A stretch of DNA of 64,000 nucleotides, taken from contig NC_015514.1 of NCBI RefSeq assembly GCF_000212695.1, forward strand, positions 1,550,001 through 1,614,000. The letters are read 5' to 3'. Below the pieces are notes generated by a model. The model was not told where the DNA came from. It saw only the letters and a program-made list of their open reading frames with translations, and did not search any database. The stretch's first letter is position 1. Each line of letters begins with the position of its first letter. This DNA is from Cellulomonas fimi ATCC 484. GTDB taxonomy: Bacteria > Actinomycetota > Actinomycetes > Actinomycetales > Cellulomonadaceae. A program made the position numbers and the translations under genes. Below, piece after piece: positions 54,942 to 62,587 of the stretch.

Positions 54942-56026
54942 CGGCGTTCGCGCACGGGCTCGTGATCGGCAAGTTCTACCCGCCGCACGCGGGCCACCTC
55001 GCGCTGGTGCGCGCCGCCCTCGCACGGTGCGCGCGGGTCACCGTCCAGGTCCTGGCGTCCTCGCAGGAGAGCCTGCCCGCCGAGCTGCGCGCGCGGTGGC
55101 TGCGCGACGAGCTGCCCGGCGCGCACGTCGTGCACGGCCTCGACGACGCCCCGGTCGACTACGCGAGCGAGGCGGCCTGGCAGGCCCACACCGCCGTCAT
55201 CGAGGGCCTGCTCGACGCACCCGTCGACGCGCTGTTCAGCTCCGACGACTACGGCGAGGAGCTCGCGCGCCGCCTCGGCGCCCGCTGGGTGCAGGTCGAC
55301 CCCGGCCGCCGCGGGACGCCCGTGAGCGCGCGCGCGGTCCGCGCCGACCCCGGCGCGTACTGGTGGGCGCTGCCCGCTGCCGTGCGGGCGTGGTTCGTGC
55401 GGCGCGTCGTCGTGATCGGCGCGGAGTCCACCGGCACGACGACGCTCGCCGAGGCGCTCACCGCGCACCTCGGGCTGCCGACGGTCGCCGAGTTCGGGCG
55501 CGAGTGGTCCGAGATCCGCCCGGGAGGCTTCACCGCCCCGTGGCACACCGCCGAGTTCGACCTCGTCGCGCGCGAGCAGGCCCGCACGGAGGACGACGCG
55601 GCCGCGCGCACGCCGGTGCCGCTGCTCGTGTGCGACACCGACGTCCTGGCGACCGCGGTCTGGCACGAGCGCTACGTCGGCCGCCCGTCTCCGTCGGTGC
55701 GGTCCCTCGCCGCGCGCCGCGTCCCCGACCTCTACCTGCTCACGGGCGACGAGATCCCCTTCGTGCAGGACGGGCTGCGCGACGGCGAGCACCTGCGGCA
55801 CGCGATGCAGGACCGGTTCCGGGAGGTCCTCGCCGAGCAGGAGGCCGCGGGCGGTGCGCCGTGGGTCGAGCTGCGGGGCGACCCCGGCGAGCGGCTCGCC
55901 GCCGCGCTCGCGCTCGTCGAGCCGCTGCGGGACCGCCCCCGACCCCTCGCCGAGCCGATGGAGCAGCGCCACGAGCAGGTCCCGGACCTGGCCGCGGCTC
56001 TGGCTCTGCCACACTCGGGCCCGTGA
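54938..56026 (+). CDS. nadR: NadR-like NMN adenylyltransferase / ribosylnicotinamide kinase
   Basis: The protein has 362 residues. The N-terminal adenylyltransferase domain has GKFYPPHAGH at residues 11-20 and the ISSTxxR-equivalent GTPVSARAVR near 128-137. The second domain is the P-loop kinase: VVVIGAESTGTTTLAEAL, where Thr167 stands in the place of the Walker A lysine. The N-terminal helix-turn-helix of E. coli NadR is absent, so this form is an enzyme and not a repressor. The C-terminal 30 residues are not family-like. GTG overlaps the pnuC stop, and its stop overlaps the MoxR start, each by 4 bp. Confidence 0.88.
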   Translation: MTAFAHGLVIGKFYPPHAGHLALVRAALARCARVTVQVLASSQESLPAELRARWLRDELPGAHVVHGLDDAPVDYASEAAWQAHTAVIEGLLDAPVDALFSSDDYGEELARRLGARWVQVDPGRRGTPVSARAVRADPGAYWWALPAAVRAWFVRRVVVIGAESTGTTTLAEALTAHLGLPTVAEFGREWSEIRPGGFTAPWHTAEFDLVAREQARTEDDAAARTPVPLLVCDTDVLATAVWHERYVGRPSPSVRSLAARRVPDLYLLTGDEIPFVQDGLRDGEHLRHAMQDRFREVLAEQEAAGGAPWVELRGDPGERLAAALALVEPLRDRPRPLAEPMEQRHEQVPDLAAALALPHSGP

Positions 56027-57618
56027 CGACGCCCACCGCCGACGCGTTCGACCAGGTCTCCGCCGCCCCCACACGGGCCGGGGCCGCTGCACCGCGTGCC
56101 CGCCTCGACCTCGACGTCGACCAGCTCTTCGCCGGGGCCGACGCGCCCACGGGGTCCGCCGGTGCGCCGCTCGACGAGAAGCTGCGCCAGGCGTACTTCT
56201 GGATGGTCAACCACGCGATCATCAGCCCGCACTACGACGTCGAGTTCCACGACGCCGACCGGCCCCGCACGCGCTTCCGGCTCGGCGACTCGCAGGCCGA
56301 GGTGGATCTCCCGACGGACCAGTCGTACTCGTCGTTCGTGCTGCTGCCGCTGCTCACGTTCGCGGTGCGCGGGCGCTGCCTGCTCGTGGGCGGACCGGGC
56401 CGCGGCAAGACGGCGAGCGCGATCCTCATGGGCGTCCTCGCGGGCTACCCGGTGCACGAGGTCCGCCGCGCGATGCAGCACGGCCACCCGCAGCTCACCG
56501 TGCAGGACATGTTCGGCACACCGCTGCCGCGCGACCTGGTCGCCGCGGAGAGCCTCGCGGACATCGACGTCGCGTGGCGCTCGTGGCTCGGCCGCCGCGT
56601 GAAGATCGTCGACGAGTACAACCGCATCCCGACGCGCACCCAGTCCGCGCTGCTCACGGTCCTCGCGGACGGCTACGTCGAGGTGTTCGACCAGGTCTAC
56701 GAGACCGGCCACGCGGCCTGGTACCTCACCGCCAACGACGACGCGGGCGGCGGCACCTTCCAGGTGGTCGACGCGCTGCGCGACCGCATCGACGTCGTCG
56801 TCAAGGCCCTGTCGTTCAACTCGCGCTTCCTCGGCGACCTGGTCTCGCGGGCGGAGCGCGGGCTGCGCCCCGAGGAGAACGTGCCGCCCGCGGTCGTGTT
56901 CGACGCCGACGAGCACGACCGGCTGCACCGCGAGGTCGTCGCGGTCCCCGTCCCGCGGCACGTCCGCCGCCGCCTGGAGTACTTCGCCTCGCAGCTCGAG
57001 CTGGCCGAGCGCGGCGCGGTGCAGCTCGAGTACCGCACCAAGGACACGGTCCGGCTCGCCGGGGAGGACCCGCACCGGGTGCTCGCGCGGGACTCGGGCC
57101 GCGACCTGCGCTCGGACATCGGCGCGCAGACGCTCAACGGGCTGTCCGTGCGGGCGCTGCAGTCGCTCGTGCTCTACGCCAAGGCGATGGCGTACTTCCG
57201 CGGCCAGGCCGAGGTCGGCCTCGAGGACCTGCGCGCCGTGCTGCCGTTCGTGCTGCACGACAAGCTGCACCCCGACCTCGCGTCGCCGACGTTCGAGGAC
57301 CCGGCGCGTGAGGCCATGCGCATCGACCGCGTGTCCTGGCTGCGGGACCTGTTCGACTCCGCGTGCGTCCTGTACGACGCCGAGGACCTCGACACGGACG
57401 ACCCGGTCGGCACGATCCTCGACGAGCTGCACGCGGGGCTCGACGGGCTGCCCGAGGCCGAGGTCCGCCGTCGTCTCGCGCACATCGAGGGCGTGCTCGC
57501 CGGCTGGCAGGACGCGACCAAGCTGCACGGCAGCCTGTACGAGGACGCCCTCGCGCTGAAGTACGCGCACCAGCGCTACTCCGGCTACCTCGCGTGGCTG
57601 CGCTGGAGCGGCGCGTGA
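56023..57618 (+). CDS. MoxR-type AAA+ ATPase
   Basis: The protein has 531 residues, longer than the typical 320-residue MoxR. A 110-residue N-terminal region precedes the ATPase. Walker A is GGPGRGKT with Lys129, Walker B is VKIVDEYNRI with Asp197/Glu198, and YLTANDD is sensor 1. The DEYNR wording is a MoxR/RavA-group variant. A long C-terminal extension (about 330-531) is helical. MoxR ATPases usually remodel partners with vWA domains; such a protein is encoded two genes downstream, with a 4-bp overlap at every junction. Confidence 0.87.
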   Translation: MTTPTADAFDQVSAAPTRAGAAAPRARLDLDVDQLFAGADAPTGSAGAPLDEKLRQAYFWMVNHAIISPHYDVEFHDADRPRTRFRLGDSQAEVDLPTDQSYSSFVLLPLLTFAVRGRCLLVGGPGRGKTASAILMGVLAGYPVHEVRRAMQHGHPQLTVQDMFGTPLPRDLVAAESLADIDVAWRSWLGRRVKIVDEYNRIPTRTQSALLTVLADGYVEVFDQVYETGHAAWYLTANDDAGGGTFQVVDALRDRIDVVVKALSFNSRFLGDLVSRAERGLRPEENVPPAVVFDADEHDRLHREVVAVPVPRHVRRRLEYFASQLELAERGAVQLEYRTKDTVRLAGEDPHRVLARDSGRDLRSDIGAQTLNGLSVRALQSLVLYAKAMAYFRGQAEVGLEDLRAVLPFVLHDKLHPDLASPTFEDPAREAMRIDRVSWLRDLFDSACVLYDAEDLDTDDPVGTILDELHAGLDGLPEAEVRRRLAHIEGVLAGWQDATKLHGSLYEDALALKYAHQRYSGYLAWLRWSGA

Positions 57619-58559
57619 GCGGTGCCGGCCTGGACCCCGGGTCCGCGTTCGGCCGCTGGCTCGCCGCCGACCGCGCGCACGCCGACCCGGTGCTGCGCGC
57701 GGCCGCCGCGCGCCGGGGCGACGCCGCCCCCGTCGCGGCCGCCGTGCGGGACGTCGTGCCGGTCGCCGAGCGGCTGTCCGACGGCGACCTCGACCCGCGG
57801 CTCGGGCGGGCGCTGCTCGCTGCCGTGACCGACCTCGCCGGACGGGACCGCTGGCGCGCCGGGGTCGCCGAGCACGACACGCTGGTCGACGTCGTCCCGC
57901 GGGCCGCCGCCCTCGTGCGCGCCCGCCCCGACGTCGTGGTGCCGCTGCTCGTCGCGTCGGCGGGGGCCGTCCGGCGCGGCGCCGACGCCGCCCGGTGGGC
58001 GGACCTCCTCGCGGCCGCCCCCGCGACCGCCGACGTCGACGACCTGCGGGCGGCCGTCCTCGTCGCGACCTGGCGCGCCGGCGGGGTGCGCTACCGGGCG
58101 GCCGCCCTGCGCCGCGCGGCCGCGCTGCCCGCGCCGCTGGCCGCCGCCGTGCTCGGGCTGCCCGCGGGTCAGGACGTCGCCGCGGTGCTCGACCGGAACG
58201 CCGCCGACCCGTGGTGGTGGCCCGGGGTGCCGTCGCCGGTCGGGGTCGTGCGCCGCGTCGGCGGGTTCCGCGGGTTCGGCGGGCCGTGGCTCGCCGTGCC
58301 GCGGGTGTCGTCGACGGCGTCGTCCGGCTGCCACGTGCGCACCGACGGCGTGTGCTGGGCGGTGCTCCTCGACGTCCACGGAAGCGCCGTCGTCCGCCTC
58401 GACACGACCGACGACGAGGTGCGCGCGAGCGCCCCCACGCTCCCCGTGCCGTGGGACGACGAGGTCACGGGCTGGGCGGCCGCGGGGGGCGACGAGCGCG
58501 TGCTCGTCGTGAGCCGCCGCCACTCGTACTCGCTCGACGTCGTGCGGGTCGCCGCGTGA
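57615..58559 (+). CDS. hypothetical protein of the MoxR/vWA cassette
   Basis: The protein has 314 residues. The first 190 residues are alanine/arginine-rich helices with a repeated layout like HEAT or ARM repeats. The C-terminal 110 residues look beta-rich, with many glycines, tryptophans and short strands (WWWPGVPSPVGVV, GGPWLAVPRV, VLLDVHGSAVVRLD). No signal peptide. I do not recognise a family. Some MoxR-vWA ternary systems carry a beta-propeller component, and this C-terminal part could be a small relative of it, but that is speculation. Confidence 0.7.
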   Translation: MSGAGLDPGSAFGRWLAADRAHADPVLRAAAARRGDAAPVAAAVRDVVPVAERLSDGDLDPRLGRALLAAVTDLAGRDRWRAGVAEHDTLVDVVPRAAALVRARPDVVVPLLVASAGAVRRGADAARWADLLAAAPATADVDDLRAAVLVATWRAGGVRYRAAALRRAAALPAPLAAAVLGLPAGQDVAAVLDRNAADPWWWPGVPSPVGVVRRVGGFRGFGGPWLAVPRVSSTASSGCHVRTDGVCWAVLLDVHGSAVVRLDTTDDEVRASAPTLPVPWDDEVTGWAAAGGDERVLVVSRRHSYSLDVVRVAA

Positions 58560-60346
58560 CGGCCCCCGCGGGGACGCCCGGCACCGCGCCGTCGGGTGCT
58601 GCCGACGCCCCCCTCGACGACCTCGAGCGCCGCTGGCGGGCCACGTGGCCGCAGGCGCTCGCGGCATGGGGACGCACGACGCGCCTGCACCCGCCCGTGC
58701 TGCACCAGCAGCCCTGCGGGATGCCGTCGTGGGCCTGGTACGACGTCGAGGACGTCGAGGTGCACGTCGACCTGACCGTCGTGCGCGAGCGTGGCGTCGA
58801 GGACCACGCGCTCGCGGTCCTCGCGCACGAGATCGGCCACCACCTGCTGGCACCCGTCGACCGCGCGTCGCACGTCCGGATCGCGGCGCGCGTCCAGGCG
58901 GGGCTCGTCGACATGGACCACCTCGTCGGGCTGGTCGCGAACCTGTGGTGCGACCTGCTCATCAACGACCGGCTCCAGCGCCGCGCGGGCGTGGACCGGG
59001 CCGCACTGTCGGCCGCCGTGGGTCCGCCGGTCGCGGACGACGTCCTCATGCTGCTCGTGCTGCGCACGAACGAGGTCCTGTGGGGGCTGCCGCGCGGCAC
59101 GCTCGTCGGCGCGCACGCCGCTCCCGACGCACAGGCGATGCTCTGTGCGCGCCTCGTGCGGGCCTACGCCCGGGACCCCGTCGGGGGCGCCGCGGGCTTC
59201 GCGTCGCTCGTGCGCACCACGGTGCCCGAGGAGCAGCTGCGCGACCTGGGCGCGCGGACCCGCACGCTCGTTCGCGTCGCGTGCGGCGGGCCCGGCGGCG
59301 ACGACGGCTCGGTGCCCTTCGGCGTCGCGACCGACCCGACGCTGGGCGCGCCCGTGCTGCACCCCTCGCTCGACCCGCGCGTCGTGGGCGCCGGGACGGT
59401 CGAGGCCGCGGTCGGCGAGGACGGCGAGGTCCCGCCCCCGGGCGGCGGCAACGTGCTCGAGCCGGCGGCGCTGCACGCGGTGCTCGCGGCCCTCGGGGCG
59501 ACGACGTCCCGCGAGGACGTCGCGATCGCCTGGTACCGCGAGCACGCCGCCCGGCACCTGGTGCCGTTCCCGACCCGCCGCCGGCCCCGGCCGGCGGACG
59601 AGCTGATCGCGGGCCTCGAGCCGTGGGAGGTCGGCGACGACCTCGCGTCGGTCGACTGGACCGGGACCATGACGGCGTCGCCCGTCGTCGTGCCGGGCAT
59701 GACGACCGTCCGCCGCGCGTACCTCGACGACCCCGAGGAGGAGAGCGAGCAGCGCCTGGTCGACCTGGACCTGTACCTCGACTCGTCGGGCTCGATGCCG
59801 GACCCGAGCCGCACGCGCGCACCCATCGCGCTCGCCGGCGCGATCCTCGCGCTGTCGGCGCTGCGGGCGGGCGCACGCGTGCAGGCGACGACGTGGAGCG
59901 GTGCCGGCCAGGTGGCCGGGACGGACGGGTTCACGCGCGACGCCGACGCGGTGCTGCGCGCGGTCGTCGCGTACTTCGGGGGAGCCACGTCGTTCCCCCT
60001 CGCGCTCCTGCGCCGCACGCACCTGGGCGATCCCGACACCGGTGCGCCGCCGACGCGGCGCGGGCCGACCCACGTGGCCGTCATCTCGGACGACGGCATC
60101 GCGACGATGTTCGGCATGGGGTGGCCGCGCGCGGCGGACCCCCGTCACGACGACCCGACGGCCGGCGAGGCCCTGCGCGCCGCCGAGGGCGGCGGGACGC
60201 TCGTGCTGCACGCGCGACCGCAGTGGGTCGCGACGTTCGAGCAGCGGGCGCAGGGGTACGCCGTGCACAGCGTGCTCACGGACGAGGACCTGCTGACGTT
60301 CGTGCGCCGCATGGCCGCGAGCACCTGGGGAGGCGACGAGGCGTGA
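58556..60346 (+). CDS. metallopeptidase-like plus von Willebrand A domain protein
   Basis: The protein has 596 residues. An HExxH zinc-protease motif is at His91-Glu92-Ile-Gly-His95 (LAHEIGHHLL), inside a helical domain like the putative metallopeptidase part of DUF2201 proteins. The C-terminal vWA domain has the metal-ion site Asp409-Ser-Ser411-Gly-Ser413 (YLDSSGS) and a later VAVISDDGI strand. A glycine-rich linker lies between. MoxR ATPases commonly act on vWA proteins, so this is the likely client of the upstream ATPase. Cytosolic by lack of a signal peptide. Overlaps both neighbours by 4 bp. Confidence 0.82.
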   Translation: MTAPAGTPGTAPSGAADAPLDDLERRWRATWPQALAAWGRTTRLHPPVLHQQPCGMPSWAWYDVEDVEVHVDLTVVRERGVEDHALAVLAHEIGHHLLAPVDRASHVRIAARVQAGLVDMDHLVGLVANLWCDLLINDRLQRRAGVDRAALSAAVGPPVADDVLMLLVLRTNEVLWGLPRGTLVGAHAAPDAQAMLCARLVRAYARDPVGGAAGFASLVRTTVPEEQLRDLGARTRTLVRVACGGPGGDDGSVPFGVATDPTLGAPVLHPSLDPRVVGAGTVEAAVGEDGEVPPPGGGNVLEPAALHAVLAALGATTSREDVAIAWYREHAARHLVPFPTRRRPRPADELIAGLEPWEVGDDLASVDWTGTMTASPVVVPGMTTVRRAYLDDPEEESEQRLVDLDLYLDSSGSMPDPSRTRAPIALAGAILALSALRAGARVQATTWSGAGQVAGTDGFTRDADAVLRAVVAYFGGATSFPLALLRRTHLGDPDTGAPPTRRGPTHVAVISDDGIATMFGMGWPRAADPRHDDPTAGEALRAAEGGGTLVLHARPQWVATFEQRAQGYAVHSVLTDEDLLTFVRRMAASTWGGDEA

Positions 60347-60987
60347 CCGACCACCCCGACGAGTTCGAGCGCGTGCCGGCCGGCGTCACCGGCGGGCCGC
60401 CGCTCGCGGCGCTCGTGCACCGCCTCGCCCTCGCGCCGCCCGACCTCTTCGAGCCTGCCGTGTCGGTGCCCGCGCTCGTGGCCGACGTCGCCGTGGGGCT
60501 CGACCGCTCCGTGCTCGGGCGCGACTCCCTGCGCGCGCTCGACGCCGACCTGCGCGTGACGTCGCCCGACGGCCCCGCGCGGCGCGCGCTCGTCGGGCTC
60601 GTCTGCTGGCTGGCCACCGACCCGACCCTCGCCGACGCCCCCGGCGTGCGGACCGCGGCGGCGTCGGCGGGCGGCCTGTCGGGCTGGTTCCTCGGGGTCG
60701 TGGCCGGCGTGCAGCGCACGCTCGCGGGACAGCGACCGGCCCGCGACTGGGTCCGCGACGAGACGGCGCGGGAGGAGCTGGCCCGCGCGGTCCTGCGGCT
60801 CGGTGGCGTCCTGCCCGCGGGAGAGGACCCCGCGACCGCCGACGACCGCTGGCTCACGGTGAGCTCGGCCTACCAGCGCAGGGTCGCGCAGGCGCTCGCG
60901 GTCGAGCAGGCGCGGGCCGAGGCGCTCGCGCGCGCGCTCGCGGAGCAGAAGGCCAAGGAGGCGGCGGCGCAGTATGCGAACTACTGA
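60343..60987 (+). CDS. hypothetical protein of the MoxR/vWA cassette
   Basis: The protein has 214 residues, mostly helical. The last 35 residues form a charged helix rich in Ala, Glu and Gln (QALAVEQARAEALARALAEQ) with coiled-coil character, ending in QYANY. No motif was recognised. The gene overlaps the vWA gene by 4 bp and the AMP-ligase gene by 14 bp, so it is a firm part of the cassette. Confidence 0.7.
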   Translation: MTDHPDEFERVPAGVTGGPPLAALVHRLALAPPDLFEPAVSVPALVADVAVGLDRSVLGRDSLRALDADLRVTSPDGPARRALVGLVCWLATDPTLADAPGVRTAAASAGGLSGWFLGVVAGVQRTLAGQRPARDWVRDETAREELARAVLRLGGVLPAGEDPATADDRWLTVSSAYQRRVAQALAVEQARAEALARALAEQKAKEAAAQYANY

Positions 60988-62587
60988 CCCCGCGCCGGGC
61001 CCCGACGGCGGCCCGGGACGCGCACCCGCCCCCGGCGCACCCGGCGGCGGCGTGCCGGACCACGACCCGGTCCCCGTGCCCGACCCCACCGCCGCCACCG
61101 CTCCCGACCCCGCGCTCGTCCCCGACCCCGCGCTCGGCGAGTACGCGGCGATGGGCTCGGTCGCGCTGACCGACCAGGAGCGCTGGCCGACGCTCGACGC
61201 CCTCGGGCTCGCGCGCGTCGACGCGTGGCGGTCCCGGCCGGACGCGCCCGTCTGGGTCCACGCGACGGGCGACCGGCTGCGGCCCGACGACCTCGACGCG
61301 CTCGAGGCGGTCGCCGGCCGGCTGGCCGCTCCGGGCTGCGCCGCGGCGCAGGCCGCGGACGAGCCTGCGTGGGTCCGCGAGCTGGTCGCGCGGGTGCACG
61401 AGACGGTCCCGCGCTGGCGCCGCGCCGCGCGCGAGGGCCGCAGCGGGCCGGGCACCCCGCTGGTCGACCTGCCCACCACGACCCGCTCCGACCTGTCCGA
61501 CGCGGCCGCGCACGTGCCGCTCGACGTGCCGCTCGACCGGGTGCTCGAGGGCAGCAGCTCGGGACACACGGGCGCGGCGCTGCTCGTGCCGCTGCACCCG
61601 CTGTCGGTGGCCGCGGACCTCGTCCTGCTGCAGCACCTGGTCGAGGCGACGGGTGCGACCTGGCAGGTCGACCCGGACCGGCTGGGACTCGCGAACGTCG
61701 TCGACCAGCGTGCGTCGTTCACGTACGTGTCCGCGATGACGGGCTTCCGCCGTCCACCCGGCACGCCCGCGCCGGTCATGGCGCGCGTCAACCTGCACGC
61801 GTCGGTGTGGCGCGGCGACGGCGACCGCGAGCGGTACCTCCAGGCGGCGGACCCGCAGGTGCTGAGCACGTCGACGCTCCCTCTGCTGCACCTGCTCGAC
61901 CTGGCCGCCGCGGGCCTCGCGCTGCACCCCGTCGCGGTCGTCAACGGGGCGACGGACCTGCCGCCCGCGGTCCGGGACGCGGTGGCCCGCACGTGGGGCT
62001 GCCCGGTGCTCGACCTCTACGGCCTGCGCGAGACCGGCCCGGTCGCGGTCTCGACGGACGGCGCGGGCCACGTGGTGGTGCCGCGGCGGGTCTTCGTCGA
62101 GGTCCTCGGGCCGGACGGGCGCCGGCTGCCCGACGGCGAGCGCGGCGAGGTCGTGGTCACCGTCGACGAGAACCCGTACCTGCCGCTGCTGCGCTACCGC
62201 ACGGGCGACACGGCCGCGCTGGTCCGCGACGCGCGCGGCACCGTGCTGGTCGGGCTGCAGGGCCGGGCGCCGGTGCGGTTCGTCGCGGCGGACGGCTCGG
62301 CGAGCTCGTCGATCGACGCGACGCAGCTCCTGCAGGCGTACGGCCTGGCGGGCTGGGAGCTCGTGCAGGACGTCGCCGGCGACGTCCGGCTGACGGCGTT
62401 GCCGGTCACGGGCCTGGGCGCCGACCCGGTCGCGACGGCCCGCGCCGCGGCGGACGCGGTCGAACGCTGGCTCGGCCGCCCGGTCCGGCTCGACGTCGTG
62501 CACGACCCGGCCGCGCTCGGCCCCGGCAAGCCCCGCCGCTTCCGCTCGGACGCGGTCCCCTCGACGCTCGGGAAGGACAACCCATGA
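60974..62587 (+). CDS. AMP-dependent ligase-like protein (phenylacetate-CoA ligase type)
   Basis: The protein has 537 residues. An adenylate-forming fold of the phenylacetate-CoA ligase subgroup: the phosphate loop GSSSGHTG at 193-200, the A5-like motif DLYGLRETG at 347-355 and the A7 motif YRTGDTAAL near residue 412. The lysine usual in the A3 loop is absent, as in some relatives. A 55-residue proline/aspartate-rich N-terminal tail is not part of the fold. AAGGAGG lies 12 bases before the ATG, inside the previous gene. An acid is probably activated as acyl-AMP; the acceptor may be CoA or a protein. It overlaps the GH9 start by 4 bp. Confidence 0.8.
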   Translation: MRTTDPAPGPDGGPGRAPAPGAPGGGVPDHDPVPVPDPTAATAPDPALVPDPALGEYAAMGSVALTDQERWPTLDALGLARVDAWRSRPDAPVWVHATGDRLRPDDLDALEAVAGRLAAPGCAAAQAADEPAWVRELVARVHETVPRWRRAAREGRSGPGTPLVDLPTTTRSDLSDAAAHVPLDVPLDRVLEGSSSGHTGAALLVPLHPLSVAADLVLLQHLVEATGATWQVDPDRLGLANVVDQRASFTYVSAMTGFRRPPGTPAPVMARVNLHASVWRGDGDRERYLQAADPQVLSTSTLPLLHLLDLAAAGLALHPVAVVNGATDLPPAVRDAVARTWGCPVLDLYGLRETGPVAVSTDGAGHVVVPRRVFVEVLGPDGRRLPDGERGEVVVTVDENPYLPLLRYRTGDTAALVRDARGTVLVGLQGRAPVRFVAADGSASSSIDATQLLQAYGLAGWELVQDVAGDVRLTALPVTGLGADPVATARAAADAVERWLGRPVRLDVVHDPAALGPGKPRRFRSDAVPSTLGKDNP

